Assembly (NCBI GenBank): GCA_018136815.1
Contig: CM030934.1
Location: 1,024,979 to 1,088,978, forward strand
Source of the DNA: Isochrysis galbana
Taxonomy: Eukaryota; Haptophyta; Isochrysidales; Isochrysidaceae
Reading direction: 5' to 3'
Length of the DNA: 64,000 nucleotides
The first letter of the stretch is position 1. Every line of letters begins with the position of its first letter. Both the position numbers and the translations under genes were made by a program. The notes beneath the pieces are model-generated. The model was given only the letters and a program-made list of their open reading frames with translations, ran no database searches and had not been told where the DNA came from. Positions 29,470 through 39,993 of this stretch are shown here, piece after piece.

Positions 29470-32400
29470 CTACACGGCCATTACACGCCCTCCAAACGCA
29501 GCAGTCTCAAGCGATTGGGCTAGAGACCGGATATCCCGCGATGGGTCAATCGTTGCTAGGCTAGCCAGCCGTTGTAGTACTTGGCTGAGTAGAGTTTCAG
29601 GTCTGTCTCCCCATACTGCTGCGGACCCGCCATCCGCTAGAATGAGTCCTAGCATTTTGAGCGCGGCAAGCCGCAAGTTCGTTTCAGGAGAATTCGTGTC
29701 CGCCAACGCTCGGAGAAGTAAGACGTGAAGGAGGCGGGCGTCAAGCTGAGTGCGAGCGTGGTAGGCGAGGCTGAAGAGCGTTACCATGTCACAGGAATCA
29801 TGACCCTGCAACAGCGATGGAATTACTTGCCTGGCCAAAGCCCAAGCAGCGTCGGGCCCATGGCGAGCGTGCAGTAGTTGGGAGGCCATCACGAGCACGT
29901 CACGAGCGCCTTGGTCCATATGTCGTGCAATCAAAGAATTCAAAATCTGTTCAGCTGGACGTTTTCTACAAGATACGAACATGCTACCATCACTTGCGTG
30001 TCCGTGGGGCTCGATCAATTTGGTGATGAGCCGGGCGAGACAATCCTTACAGCCTGCCTGCACCTGAGCAGCCTCTTGCCCATCAATGTGTGAGCAAGCG
30101 GCATCGATCAAGGTGGACACCACTGGCGACTCGCTCACTTGAAGAGCGGCGATTGGGTGCAAGGAGACGGCGCAACAAAGATAGAACAATGCAAACATCC
30201 CATCGAGAGCTACTTTAATTGTTCCGCTAGAGTCCGTTTTCTCCGAGTTGCACTGAATACTGCAAATATTGGCCTTTGAGCGCACCCACTTGCAGCCAGC
30301 ATTCGCCTCAGATGAGCGAACACGATCGAGGGCATCGGCAGCGGTGCTGTGCGACGTATCCCCAACTTTTCTGTCGTGCCGTGTGGTGCTTCCATCAGCA
30401 GGATGGAGCAATACACCCTCTGCTACGCTCTTGACGCATTCCATGGCGTGCGCAAGCAGTTGCCCAGGAGGCAGGCGAGCAAGGAGGGACGTTGCAAGTT
30501 TGCGCGTCTGGCGAAGCTCCGAGGTGTCTTCTGCGCGCTCAAGCAAACATTCACGAAGCTCTGGTATCGCCAATGTCAATGGCGTCTTGTCGGAATGGTC
30601 CACGCAAGGATTTTGGATTGCAACACCACAGGCAAGCTTCTCGCCGTCATGGTTTCTGTCGATTTTACCATCGAATGGCTGGGGATCACTACAATGCTGC
30701 ACCCAAACGTCTTCGGGAAGGAGACTCAACATGAGAAGGGGGCGCACACGTGCCAAAGCAGATTTATCTTCATGAGCGTTCCCAGTATCCACGGGCAATG
30801 TGATATCGTGATTGCTAGGTTTGTCCCCTTGTGACGACTCCTTGGAGTTGGCATTAGAGACAGTATGGTCACTTGAGGCGTCGCCTCGTCTGCCACGACA
30901 GGCCTCGGCACGTTCTTGTCGGATCTGAGAGAGAGCAGCACGGACCAACACATGGCGATGGACTGCACATTGCTCGTGCGCGACCAAGTGTCGAAGGACG
31001 CGCAGTGACGCGCGATCCTCGGCCGACGCAAAGAACTTGGCGCACACGACACGCAAGGCAGCGTCCCAGCCAGTGGAGTCAAGGGAGACGCACCACTTGT
31101 CCAGGACGCGTAGAACTCGGTTCGTGAAGCGCGTCGACACGAGGTCGCCGTCGATACTGTATGTGTCGCCGGAAACATCTTGCATGCTGGCCTCGCACAG
31201 GCCGTCTCGATCATCGCCCCCGTCCAGTCCTTGCCAGCCGGCCACAGAGTGGTGATGAGTGGTGCCGTTCGTATGTAATTTCTTATTTACCACCTCTCGA
31301 ATGCGCTCTGGCCCGTGGATTGGCAACGACGGTCCGATCTCGCCAGGGTGAGACGGAACTGGACCCCTTCTCGCGTTGCTCGCAGTGATCATGCATAGAG
31401 AAACACACGTATGATTGTCGCCGACACGCCTAGTGATCGAGACAGGTCCATCTCTCAAAACATCTACAATGGCTGCTGCTACGGATTCAGCTCGTCGTGC
31501 ACCAAGGAGTTGCGCGCCCCGTGCACCGAAGCTCCCGTCGTGGTCACCGTCACTCCTGACGATGCCTGCCATCGCTTTCAGAAGAGCAGACTCGGCAATG
31601 GTGCGCTTTCGAGCATTTCGCGAAAGCAGCAATGGTGCTAGCTTGGATATGGCTTGCACTGGTTCTACGTGTTCGAAGAGCCCAGCTTCAAGTAGGTGCG
31701 ATCCAAGGTCATTATCCCCCAGACTCGGCAGCACCAGCTCGACCAAGGCATTAGCAAGTCTTGAGCGCTCAGTTTGTGGATATAAGCCGAGCTGCACACC
31801 AGCGGCGCGTAGGACTGCGAGAGCGTTCGCACGCTGGTGGCCTAGCCGCGACGAAAGAAGCTTGAGAATATCTGGCAACACCAAAGATGGGTGAGCAAGT
31901 GCCATATCAGCGGCGAGTACCGCTGCAACCGGCGATGCTTCACCTGTGCACTGGAGTGCATCGAGTAATGGAGAAAGGGCTGGGACCGCATCTTGGCGCT
32001 CATGCATCACCACTGGTAGCATCGCGCGGAGTAAGGCCAAAGGTAAGGCTGCCCCCGTGCACGCTGCGCAGGCGGCGGCGATTGGCGGGAAAAGCCCCGC
32101 GCCGTGGCGCACGAAGAAAGCCGAGCGCTCAGCTGGCGAAAGCGCGGCCGCAAGCAAGCATAGGCACACAAGTCCACGATGGCCAACGTCACCGCCTTGT
32201 GTCGATGAATTGTCCTCGTCGGTGCTTTCAAGCCCATGCTTGGACTCGTTCATCCGATGCTTTCGGAGAGGGCTTGATGCGCACCCTATTGAGTGAAGCC
32301 ATGGCGAGGCAATTGCATCAACACTGAGCACACAAAGTGGAGTTGATCGCGCTTGATCGCTTATGACACCCGCGTGTGCAGCCGTGCCCACCGGCTGATT

Positions 32401-33618
32401 TTGACGCAATGAGCACATTTCTCGCAACAGAGGCAACGCCTCCGCCCACAACATAGCATCTTCCACACTCCAGAGAATATTCTGCGATGAAGCTGCGTCG
32501 TCGCACGCCGTTGTATCGCCACATAGGCTATCCACCGGAACGTCAGAATCAATAGCCGACAGATAACGCGTCTCATTGACCGGAGCTGAGCCACACATCA
32601 GCGCTTGCGCTGATGCCGCTTGCTCAACGCCTGCCGCGTTTAATATCGAGGGTATAGAAGGAGGCAAGGTAGCTAGCATCTCCTCGGCGGCAGCGTCGGT
32701 CAGTAGTCTGGATGCGCAAGGCCTGGATGAGGATTGCCGCTTCATGCCACTTCTACGCCGCACAGCCAGCACTAGCAATCGCTGCAACTCAACCAACTCG
32801 GCTGCCGACGCACAAATGGGCTCATTGGGAAGAGCGTCACCTCTAGCATCTTGCGCTCTACTAACCCTTCTCTCAGAACTAGGACTTGACGAGGGTTTTA
32901 CACCACTTGCAGCAACGTTGCCGACGAACTCTCTCTGCGGTCGTGTAGTTGGAGCTACCGTCTTTGAAGACGAAGTCTGGCTCACCCACGTCGGCGCCAA
33001 GTTTGCGGCGCATGCACAGAGATTGGCACCAGCCAACAATGCGGCATCTGTTGCAGAGACCGCAAGGAGAGTTGGAGCGACATGTGTCCCGGCACATGAG
33101 TGATCTGAGAATCCGCGTTGACGCAAAGCTCGAAGAATTCGTAAATCCCGCGATAGACATGAAGTCATTCGGCGAGAGGGCTCGCGCTGCAGATTGGCTT
33201 CGTAGATAGTGGAGAGTAGCGAGAGGATAACTAGTTGCTGACGGGCATCTGACGGACCCCCTGACTCTACCAGGAGCCGAGCGACGAGGGTGCGGAATGC
33301 ATCCCCAACTTGAGGGTGCTCAAGGAGCCAGCGTAGAAGCTGTGCCGTGCGCCCGTGCCGCCGGCCATGTCGCGCCTTGCCCGCAGCGAACTCAGCAATA
33401 AGGCAGAGCAACCTCTCACACATCCGCTCGTCCGCACTGCCGTCAGTCCCTGTCAGGTGGGCCTCGAGCGCACAGAAGGCTTGAGCAGTATGCGTGTCAC
33501 CCGGCGAGTGTGTGAACAAAGGCGAAGAGCCTTCCACATGCAGCAGCGTGCGCAGGGCGTCGGCGATCGCTGGCGCCGAATGGACGGCCGGCGCGCCCCT
33601 CGGCGTCGCGCGAGACAT
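29470..33618 (-). CDS. 1382-residue helical-repeat-like protein, function unknown
   Basis: A single open frame of 4.1 kb ending AAFGGRVMAV. Long runs of Leu/Ala-rich amphipathic helices suggest an ARM/HEAT-type solenoid: SLVLPDILKLLSSRLGHQRA, VELVLPSLGDNDLGSHLLEA, EPVQAISKLAPLLLSRNARK, and near the C-terminus LRLAALKMLGLILADGGSAA and LLSQVLQRLASLATIDPSRD. Polar, poorly conserved-looking linkers (about residues 230-300, 780-850, 1130-1180) separate them. No catalytic motif, signal peptide or TM stretch. Large HEAT scaffolds such as focadhesin/RST1, TTI or THADA relatives are candidates, but I cannot place it in any of them. Confidence 0.7.
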   Translation of the reverse strand: MSRATPRGAPAVHSAPAIADALRTLLHVEGSSPLFTHSPGDTHTAQAFCALEAHLTGTDGSADERMCERLLCLIAEFAAGKARHGRRHGRTAQLLRWLLEHPQVGDAFRTLVARLLVESGGPSDARQQLVILSLLSTIYEANLQREPSRRMTSCLSRDLRILRALRQRGFSDHSCAGTHVAPTLLAVSATDAALLAGANLCACAANLAPTWVSQTSSSKTVAPTTRPQREFVGNVAASGVKPSSSPSSERRVSRAQDARGDALPNEPICASAAELVELQRLLVLAVRRRSGMKRQSSSRPCASRLLTDAAAEEMLATLPPSIPSILNAAGVEQAASAQALMCGSAPVNETRYLSAIDSDVPVDSLCGDTTACDDAASSQNILWSVEDAMLWAEALPLLREMCSLRQNQPVGTAAHAGVISDQARSTPLCVLSVDAIASPWLHSIGCASSPLRKHRMNESKHGLESTDEDNSSTQGGDVGHRGLVCLCLLAAALSPAERSAFFVRHGAGLFPPIAAACAACTGAALPLALLRAMLPVVMHERQDAVPALSPLLDALQCTGEASPVAAVLAADMALAHPSLVLPDILKLLSSRLGHQRANALAVLRAAGVQLGLYPQTERSRLANALVELVLPSLGDNDLGSHLLEAGLFEHVEPVQAISKLAPLLLSRNARKRTIAESALLKAMAGIVRSDGDHDGSFGARGAQLLGARRAESVAAAIVDVLRDGPVSITRRVGDNHTCVSLCMITASNARRGPVPSHPGEIGPSLPIHGPERIREVVNKKLHTNGTTHHHSVAGWQGLDGGDDRDGLCEASMQDVSGDTYSIDGDLVSTRFTNRVLRVLDKWCVSLDSTGWDAALRVVCAKFFASAEDRASLRVLRHLVAHEQCAVHRHVLVRAALSQIRQERAEACRGRRGDASSDHTVSNANSKESSQGDKPSNHDITLPVDTGNAHEDKSALARVRPLLMLSLLPEDVWVQHCSDPQPFDGKIDRNHDGEKLACGVAIQNPCVDHSDKTPLTLAIPELRECLLERAEDTSELRQTRKLATSLLARLPPGQLLAHAMECVKSVAEGVLLHPADGSTTRHDRKVGDTSHSTAADALDRVRSSEANAGCKWVRSKANICSIQCNSEKTDSSGTIKVALDGMFALFYLCCAVSLHPIAALQVSESPVVSTLIDAACSHIDGQEAAQVQAGCKDCLARLITKLIEPHGHASDGSMFVSCRKRPAEQILNSLIARHMDQGARDVLVMASQLLHARHGPDAAWALARQVIPSLLQGHDSCDMVTLFSLAYHARTQLDARLLHVLLLRALADTNSPETNLRLAALKMLGLILADGGSAAVWGDRPETLLSQVLQRLASLATIDPSRDIRSLAQSLETAAFGGRVMAV

Positions 33619-33955
33619 TCCGCGCCGCCGCGAAAGGCCGGGGAGGGGAGGGGGTGGGGGGCGGGGCAGAGATTTTTTGTAGCCCGGGTCTCAAGGAGAG
33701 GGTGTGCTGGGGTGCGCAGGGTCGGTGCGTTCCCCCGTCCCCCCGGTCCCCCGGTACCACTTGGACACCTGGCTCGTCAGGCATAGCGGGATTCCGGGAC
33801 GGGAAAGTTGTGTCCAATTAGCTAGTGGGGTTGGCTAAGATATAACATGAGTAATTTAATTTAATGTGGCAGCAACATGCGTCGAGGCGTACGGGCAGAT
33901 GCGCTGAGGGTTGTCGTGTTAGTACCGGGCTAGTGGGCTAGTGAGAGAACTAAGT
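33619..33955 (+). repeat. 3' end of an R1 copy
   Basis: 33685-33870 (GAGGGTGTGCTGGGGTGCGC, ACACCTGGCTCGTCAGGCAT, TGTGTCCAATTAGCTAGTGG, GGCTAAGATATAACATGAGT) equals the last third of the R1 copies at 50310 and 55707. Without the head it is a 5'-truncated copy, as expected of target-primed elements. Confidence 0.65.
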
Positions 33956-34631
33956 TTATAAGTTTACACTTAGACGCGATGGAGCGCGCCGGCGCGACTC
34001 CCCTCTCCTCCGGCCCCCCCGCCGTGGGCGGCCCTCCTGCCTCCTGCCCCCATGGACCTGTCGCAGGCGAAGCGGCCGCGTCCGCCCTCGGAGGCCGAGC
34101 AGGTGCGTGCGACCCAGGTCGCACCACACGGCCCGTGGCCCCGGCCACACCACACACAGCAGCCATGCTGGCCCCCCCCCATGGGGGGCCACATGCTGCT
34201 GGAATCAGGAGAACAACATCAGACAGGCATGGCCTGCACTCCACTGGGCAGGCCTTATGGCAGAGGCCCCTCTCACCCTGGCAAGGGCCGCGCCGCCTCG
34301 GCGGCGCGGCCCGCAGCCGGGTGGCCCTTATGGGCACAACTCAATGACAAGCTGTCGGACACTGCAACACATCACACAACTCTGGCCCAACAGAACCGAG
34401 TCCGTCAACCGCAACACCCAGCCAAAATGACCCCACTACACCCAAGCCCTCCGCCCTTCACTCACGCCAACACGCGACGCGACTGACACCCGCCCCGCCC
34501 GGGCCTGCACCTCAGGGACCAGACTCAGATGAAGATGACCAACAACTCGACTTAGACGCAGTCTTTGACCTGTTGCTCCAACAAGCAGGCGACCTAGTGC
34601 TCCATGACACGACGGTCTACGCGGCCATCGT
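33956..34631 (+). repeat. R2 copy with ORF1-like frames
   Basis: Starts AACTAAGTTTATAAGTTTAC (R1/R2 head) before ATGGAGCGCGCCGGCGCGAC. The plus frames MDLSQAKRPRPPSEAEQVRA and, after shifts, PDSDEDDQQLDLDAVFDLLL end GTCAACTAAG, whose stop codon is the first triplet of the next R1 head. Frame-broken relative to the 29-kb copy. Confidence 0.6.
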
Positions 34632-35379
34632 CAACTAAGTTTATACTTAGTTCGCCCATGGGGGGGCACGAGCCCCCCCCTCTCTCCACTCCTCCCCTGC
34701 CATGGGGGAGGAACCACCCACTCTCCTGGCACGCCTGATGGCTTGCCAGGAGCACACAGCCCTGCTGACCCATTCCTCTTCCCACAGGCCCGCCTGACTC
34801 GCCCGCCCTGGCCCGTCGTGGCCTGCCCATTCCTCTGACCAGCCCCTCCTCCCCCTGGGCCCCCCTGTTCAGGACCCCCCAGCCAGCTCCAGTCGACCCG
34901 CAGGGGCTCGGAGCGCCAGCGAGGGAGAGGCAGGAGGGGCCAGGGCCATGCCCCAGCCTCACCTGCCCCCTGAGCTGTGCTCCCAGGCCCTGCAGGCCAT
35001 CTGGGGACCTGAGCGAGGGGCCGCAGGCGCGCGCCATGGGCCCCCGCCGCAGGGAAGAGAGGAGGAAAAGGGAAGAGGGAGGGGAGGGGGGAGCGGCAGC
35101 TCTCCCCTCCGGCGTTTACGTGTCTTCTCGCCCCGTTTGGGTAAGAGAAGACGGGGGCGCCAGAGCCAGGAGGGAAGGGCCGCGGCTCGCCGCGGCCACT
35201 CGCTCGGGCGAGGGAGATTAGCGCTCTAGGCCCCTAAACTCACGAGTGCCCCCCCCCCCTGCGTTGTTTTACCCGAAAGGGGTTTTCCCCCAACGTGGCC
35301 TCGAGGAGAGGGTGTGCTGGGGTGCGTAGGGTCGGTGCTTGCACTGGGGGGAGGACAAATATCGAGGGGAGCAGATGCC
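34632..35379 (+). repeat. R1 copy, joined to the LINE at its 3' side
   Basis: Begins with the perfect hairpin AACTAAGTTTATACTTAGTT and follows the 50-kb copy through GGGGTTTTCCCCCAACGTGG to AATATCGAGGGGAG. The LINE sequence starts there at about 35380. The remaining R1 tail is absent, so the two elements are fused or one truncated the other. Confidence 0.7.
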
Positions 35380-38300
35380 TTTCAATGGCAGCAACACGGG
35401 CCGTGCCCGGACCTGTTTTCCGGCAAAGCCGCGTCAGACCACCTTCCCGTCCTTGCCCTTTTTGAAACGCCGGGATATAAACAGGGAAGAATCTTCGACA
35501 AGCCAATTGACCTAGGCATAATACACGAAAAAGGAGCGCTGCAGACGGTAGAACTGCTACTGCAGACCGCCAGCCGGAAGATCGGCGAGGGGGAAGACAT
35601 AGAGTCCGTATGGGCCGCCACAAAAGACAACATAGCCACATTCCTTAGAGAAGAGACAACGGCGAGACTCAAACCTACTATACAATCCGAGTTGGAGCTA
35701 AAAGCCGTAAGGCTTAACATCCGTCTTGCGAGGCAAGGACCGAACGAGAGACTCACGGCGGAGCTCGCGGAAACACAAACAAAGCTAGCGGAGGAGAGGG
35801 GAAGAGTCCCGCTCAAGAATCTCCCGCTCTACCGGCAGCTCCGCCGAGAGGACTTACACTCAAAAGAATTTTTTGCGCAACTGAAGTCCCGCAAATGGAA
35901 AGCAAGTGTTGCGGAGCTATACCGCACGGGAACATGGGACTCTCCCATACACTCACAGCACGACACGGTCACCACGGACAAAGAAATACGGAGAGAATTT
36001 CGCAAATACTATGTTTGGCTATACTCCCCCAAAAGCGCCCAGCGCATACCCCAATTGGAGGCGACCCTAGCCGATCGACCGCTGAGTGAGCTAGATCGTC
36101 GCCGGCTAGAGGGCGCCATAGATATAGAAGAAACTAAACGAGCTATAAGAAGCATCGGATCGGGAAAAAGTGCGGGCCCGGATGGGCTGCCGGCGGAAAT
36201 CTATAAAGCACACGAAAGAACAGCGGCGCCGCTATTAACGCAACTATATAACCAAGCGCTGGTCACGGGGACACTAGCGCTAACCTTAAGAGAAGGCGAC
36301 ATAATACTGCTCTACAAGAAAGGCGACGCGCGGGATCCGCGTAACTATAGGCCTATCACGCTGCTACAAAGCGACTACAAAATACTAGCCAAAATCCTAA
36401 CAAACAGACTTAGCAAAGTGATAGGGAAAATAATATCAGAGAACCAGCTAGGTTTCGTGCCTAGAAGACTCATCAGCGAAGCCACGCACCTCCTACAACT
36501 CACAAGGGCCTACCTGGACGAGACCGGAGACCCGGGACTGCTACTAGCCCTAGACTGGGAAAAAGCTTTCGACAGAGTGAGCTGGGAGTTTTATCATTTG
36601 GCTCTCAAACTACTTAACTTCGGGCCAAACTTTCAGACGCTGGCGAAGGCGCTTACGAGTGAGGACGCTCGGCCGGTACGCACGATTAAAACCAACGGCG
36701 GGAGGAGCTACCCCTTCACCGTAGGGAGCGGCATGCCGCAAGGCTGCCCGCTGTCCCCGCTCACGTTCCTCCTGACAACGGAGGCACTCACCCGGGCCAT
36801 CAACGGGGACGAAGACATAATCGGCGTAAACCTGAACGGCTACAGCCTAAAAATAAGCCAATTTGCCGATGACACGGCGCTAATAGCAAGAGACTACAAA
36901 AGCCTCCAAACATCCCTGAAATGGGTAGAGCTGAACGAGAGAGCGACGGGCGGCAAGACCAATGCAAGCAAATTTCAAGGCCTAAGAATGGGATCCCAAA
37001 GACTGTGAAAACCGCCGTGGGACATGCGAAAGTATAACTGGATAAACAACGAGGAGTATCTAACCGTCTTAGGCGTCCCCTTAGGCGCGCCAGAGGCCCT
37101 TAAACCATTTTGGTCAAGACTAGCAGATAAGATCGACGGTAAAGTCGCCAAACTAACACAGGCCACCAACTACATGACGATCTTCGGACGAACGGCAGTG
37201 GCAAACTTCATAATATACGGGATGCCTAGATACTGGTTGCAAACATTGGCTGCCCCCAAGTGGTTCCACTCACGGATTCAAAAGGCGGTAGATGTCGTCC
37301 TCTGGAATAGTCCATACACAAATAAACAAAGTAAATGGCTAAAACACCCATGCTACGTCACATCGCACGAAAAAAGCGCGACTAGGACGCTGGGGCTAGG
37401 GCTCCTGGACTGGTCGGCTCACGTGAAAGCATTGCAAGCCAAATGGATCTTAAACTACCTAAATGCGAGGAAGGCACTATGGAAACATGGACTCGATGCC
37501 TGGTTCTGTAGGACCGGTCTGGGAAGAGGCGCTGTCCTCTCAGCGGTCCCTACAAAAATGTTGACGGGCAGCATCAGAGGAAACCCGGCGCTTCCAACCT
37601 TCTGGAAAGAGGCCCTTGTGAACTTCAGAGAACTTGACATACAACCCTCTTTTCTTACGCGAGAAGGAGCGCTCTCACAGCCAATATGGCACAACCTGCA
37701 TATCCCCCCCTGCGATACGGGCCCCGTGGGCACGCCTATGGGAATCACTACACACAAACGTAGTTCACAACGTTTTCAAAGACGGCGCCTTTACGACACC
37801 ATACAGCAAGGCGGAGTGCTCGGCGTATATTGAGCACCTACCCGACACCTTCGTGCACGAAGGCCGCGTGATACATAAAAAGGAATTTCTTGACTCGTGG
37901 GATGAAGTCGTAAGCTATGCGACACGGCTGTTGGAGCGAGCGAAAGAGCGCCCCCCCCCAAAAACACTAAAGGAGAAGAGCCGCACGTAGATAGCACCCA
38001 GACGCAAGAACCAAGGGACACGACACTGCCCAGTGAAATTAAAGTCTCGGAAGACGAAAAATTTATCAGTAAATTTAACAACATCTGGATACACACCGAC
38101 ACCGACTACCTAGGAGAGGTAGCCGGCACCGGGGAAGTAGTGGAAGCCGAGGAAACCCAATATTACCACCCACCAGCAAAATGGGAAGGCGGGTATAAAG
38201 GCCCGAGATTCATGGAATACCCGCTGGCGGACGAATATGCCATACGCAAAGGAAGGGTCGCTCTTGACGCAATCACCGTCTCCGACATCGCCAAAGAAGT

Positions 38301-39012
38301 GATTAAAACAAACCGAAAACACGCCCCGCAAGCGGCGAAGACCGCGTGGGAGAATAGACTGAACATCACGAAAGACGAATGGAAACATATAGCTCGACTC
38401 TACACAATGCCGCTACTAAAGCACACGGATAAACATCTACACTTCAAACATATTACCCACCGAAGGATCGGCACTAGAAACAGATTCCCGGATAGCCTGA
38501 CAAACAAATGCAGACTATGCCACGTCCACCAAGAAAGATCGTGTCATCTAGCATGGTGCCCTGCGATTAAAACAATATTCGAAACTATAGACGCTCTTGC
38601 AAGGCATACGCCTCCTCCCAAAAGATCGCGTGTACAGATAGCGAAGGACAGACTCTTTGCATACCCCGGTACGACCACCCCCGACAGCCTTAAAGCGCTC
38701 TATATAATTGCATGGAAATACATTATAAAAGACTTCTATAGAGTAGACTACGAGGCATACAGTTTCCATTACATACCAGTCCTTGAATCCACGCTAACGA
38801 GGTTTGCCACCCTGGTACGAGGCAATACCGTGTCGGACCCCCGAAACTCCATGCGAACATATAAGGCCGCTCAGGGGAGAAAACCTAAGATCAAAAAAAC
38901 GACGGAACTCAGCACCCCCATGTTTATCGAAGACAAGAAAGGCAGGCTACAACTCAGTAAGGAATTCGGCCTCGTAGCGAAAGCTCTCGGATTAGACGAG
39001 AGACTCGCATAA
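35380..39012 (+). pseudogene. LINE (non-LTR retrotransposon) ORF2, 5' truncated, with one stop and two frameshifts
   Basis: Starts with the end of an APE-type endonuclease (SDHLPVLALFETPGYKQGRI). It then carries a full reverse transcriptase: SAGPDGLPAEIYK, ILLYKKGDARDPRNYRPITL, NQLGFVPRRLISEATHLLQL, LALDWEKAFDRVSWEFY (motif A Asp), GMPQGCPLSPLTFLL (motif B), and SQFADDTALIARD (motif C, FADD). An in-frame TGA lies at 37006-37008, and the same frame resumes with MRKYNWINNEEYLTVLGVPL. Frames shift near 37705 and back near 37950, both beside poly-C runs. The tail reads through FISKFNNIWIHTDTDYLGEV to a Cys/His cluster (CRLCHVHQERSCHLAWC) and ends EFGLVAKALGLDERLA. The encoded machinery is target-primed reverse transcription. 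Other fragments of it lie at 1323, 15828 and 49640. Confidence 0.9.
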
Positions 39013-39549
39013 CGCGACGCGTCACCACGCTCTGACAGATAATTCGGATGGGCGGTTAGCCACAACTCGAAAGCACTGAGTGATCGCCCGCGCGCATTCG
39101 TATAACGACACCCTGCAACACTTTCTGTATAGACAGGTCACTCAACGGAACAGGAGGAAGGAGAGAACTTGCTGTTGGGGATAGGTGCACCCCGCTTGGC
39201 TCGAACCCCCCGCACGACCCGGGCCCCTAAGTAGAGCACGAGGGGAGTTGCCGCAAGGCAGGGAGTGGGGGAGTGGGAAGAGAAAGGGCGTGGCTTCGAG
39301 AGCGTCTTCCAGTGCCACGAGTGAGGCGAGAATATTAAAATGTTTTTTTTTTCTCCGTCCGCCTTGTGGTCTGTGGTCTCCCTGTGCCCATAGTCCATTC
39401 CAACATTTGCATTCATACACACACGTCACACCGCCACAGCTGCCCCCCAGCCGCACAGCCCACGATAGGATATATTGTTTCTTCTTTGCTACGAGAAGTT
39501 GGAGATTGGAGAGTAGTGCGTAGTGTTGTAGGCATTTCGGCATTCCTGA
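39013..39549. other. LINE 3' flank and R3 repeat
   Basis: 39013-39150 may be the LINE 3' UTR. 39220-39345 (GGGCCCCTAAGTAGAGCACG, GGCGAGAATATTAAAATG) is repeat R3. No gene. Confidence 0.4.
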
Positions 39550-39993
39550 TCATAGTTGGGATTTCGCGGTGGACGTAGAGGCTTCGGTCTCGGGCACGAT
39601 GCCAACTGCTTGATTCATCCTCAGCGCAATATTGTCCCAAACAACGGACACTCCCAGCAATTTGGTTTCATCAAAAGGATTTTGCCGCCGCCAAAAGTCG
39701 ACATGAACACCCAGCGCTCCTTGTTGAGAAAGGGTCAAATCCCGCACAAAGCCTATCTTTTCAGAATGGCGTACGCCGATGTGTGCTATGACCTGTGACG
39801 GGTTGGTCAAGGGAACCACAACTGAAGTGCAGGAAATGTTACGCATAGAACGGGCAAGTATTGTGTGAATTTTAAGTCTAGCGATAGTTCTTAAGTTCTG
39901 CCAAGCCTTACGAGGCATTGGCAGTGCATCCCGTATCGATGCTTGCCATTGTGCCGGGCTCGACGAGGCATATTTCATCGATGAAGATCGTGA

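Noticed and set aside
39550-39978. 142-residue minus frame MKYASSSPAQWQASIRDALP as a separate gene
   Set aside because: Could be a last exon or 3' UTR of the fucosyltransferase, but there is no acceptor I trust and no similarity; not annotated as CDS.
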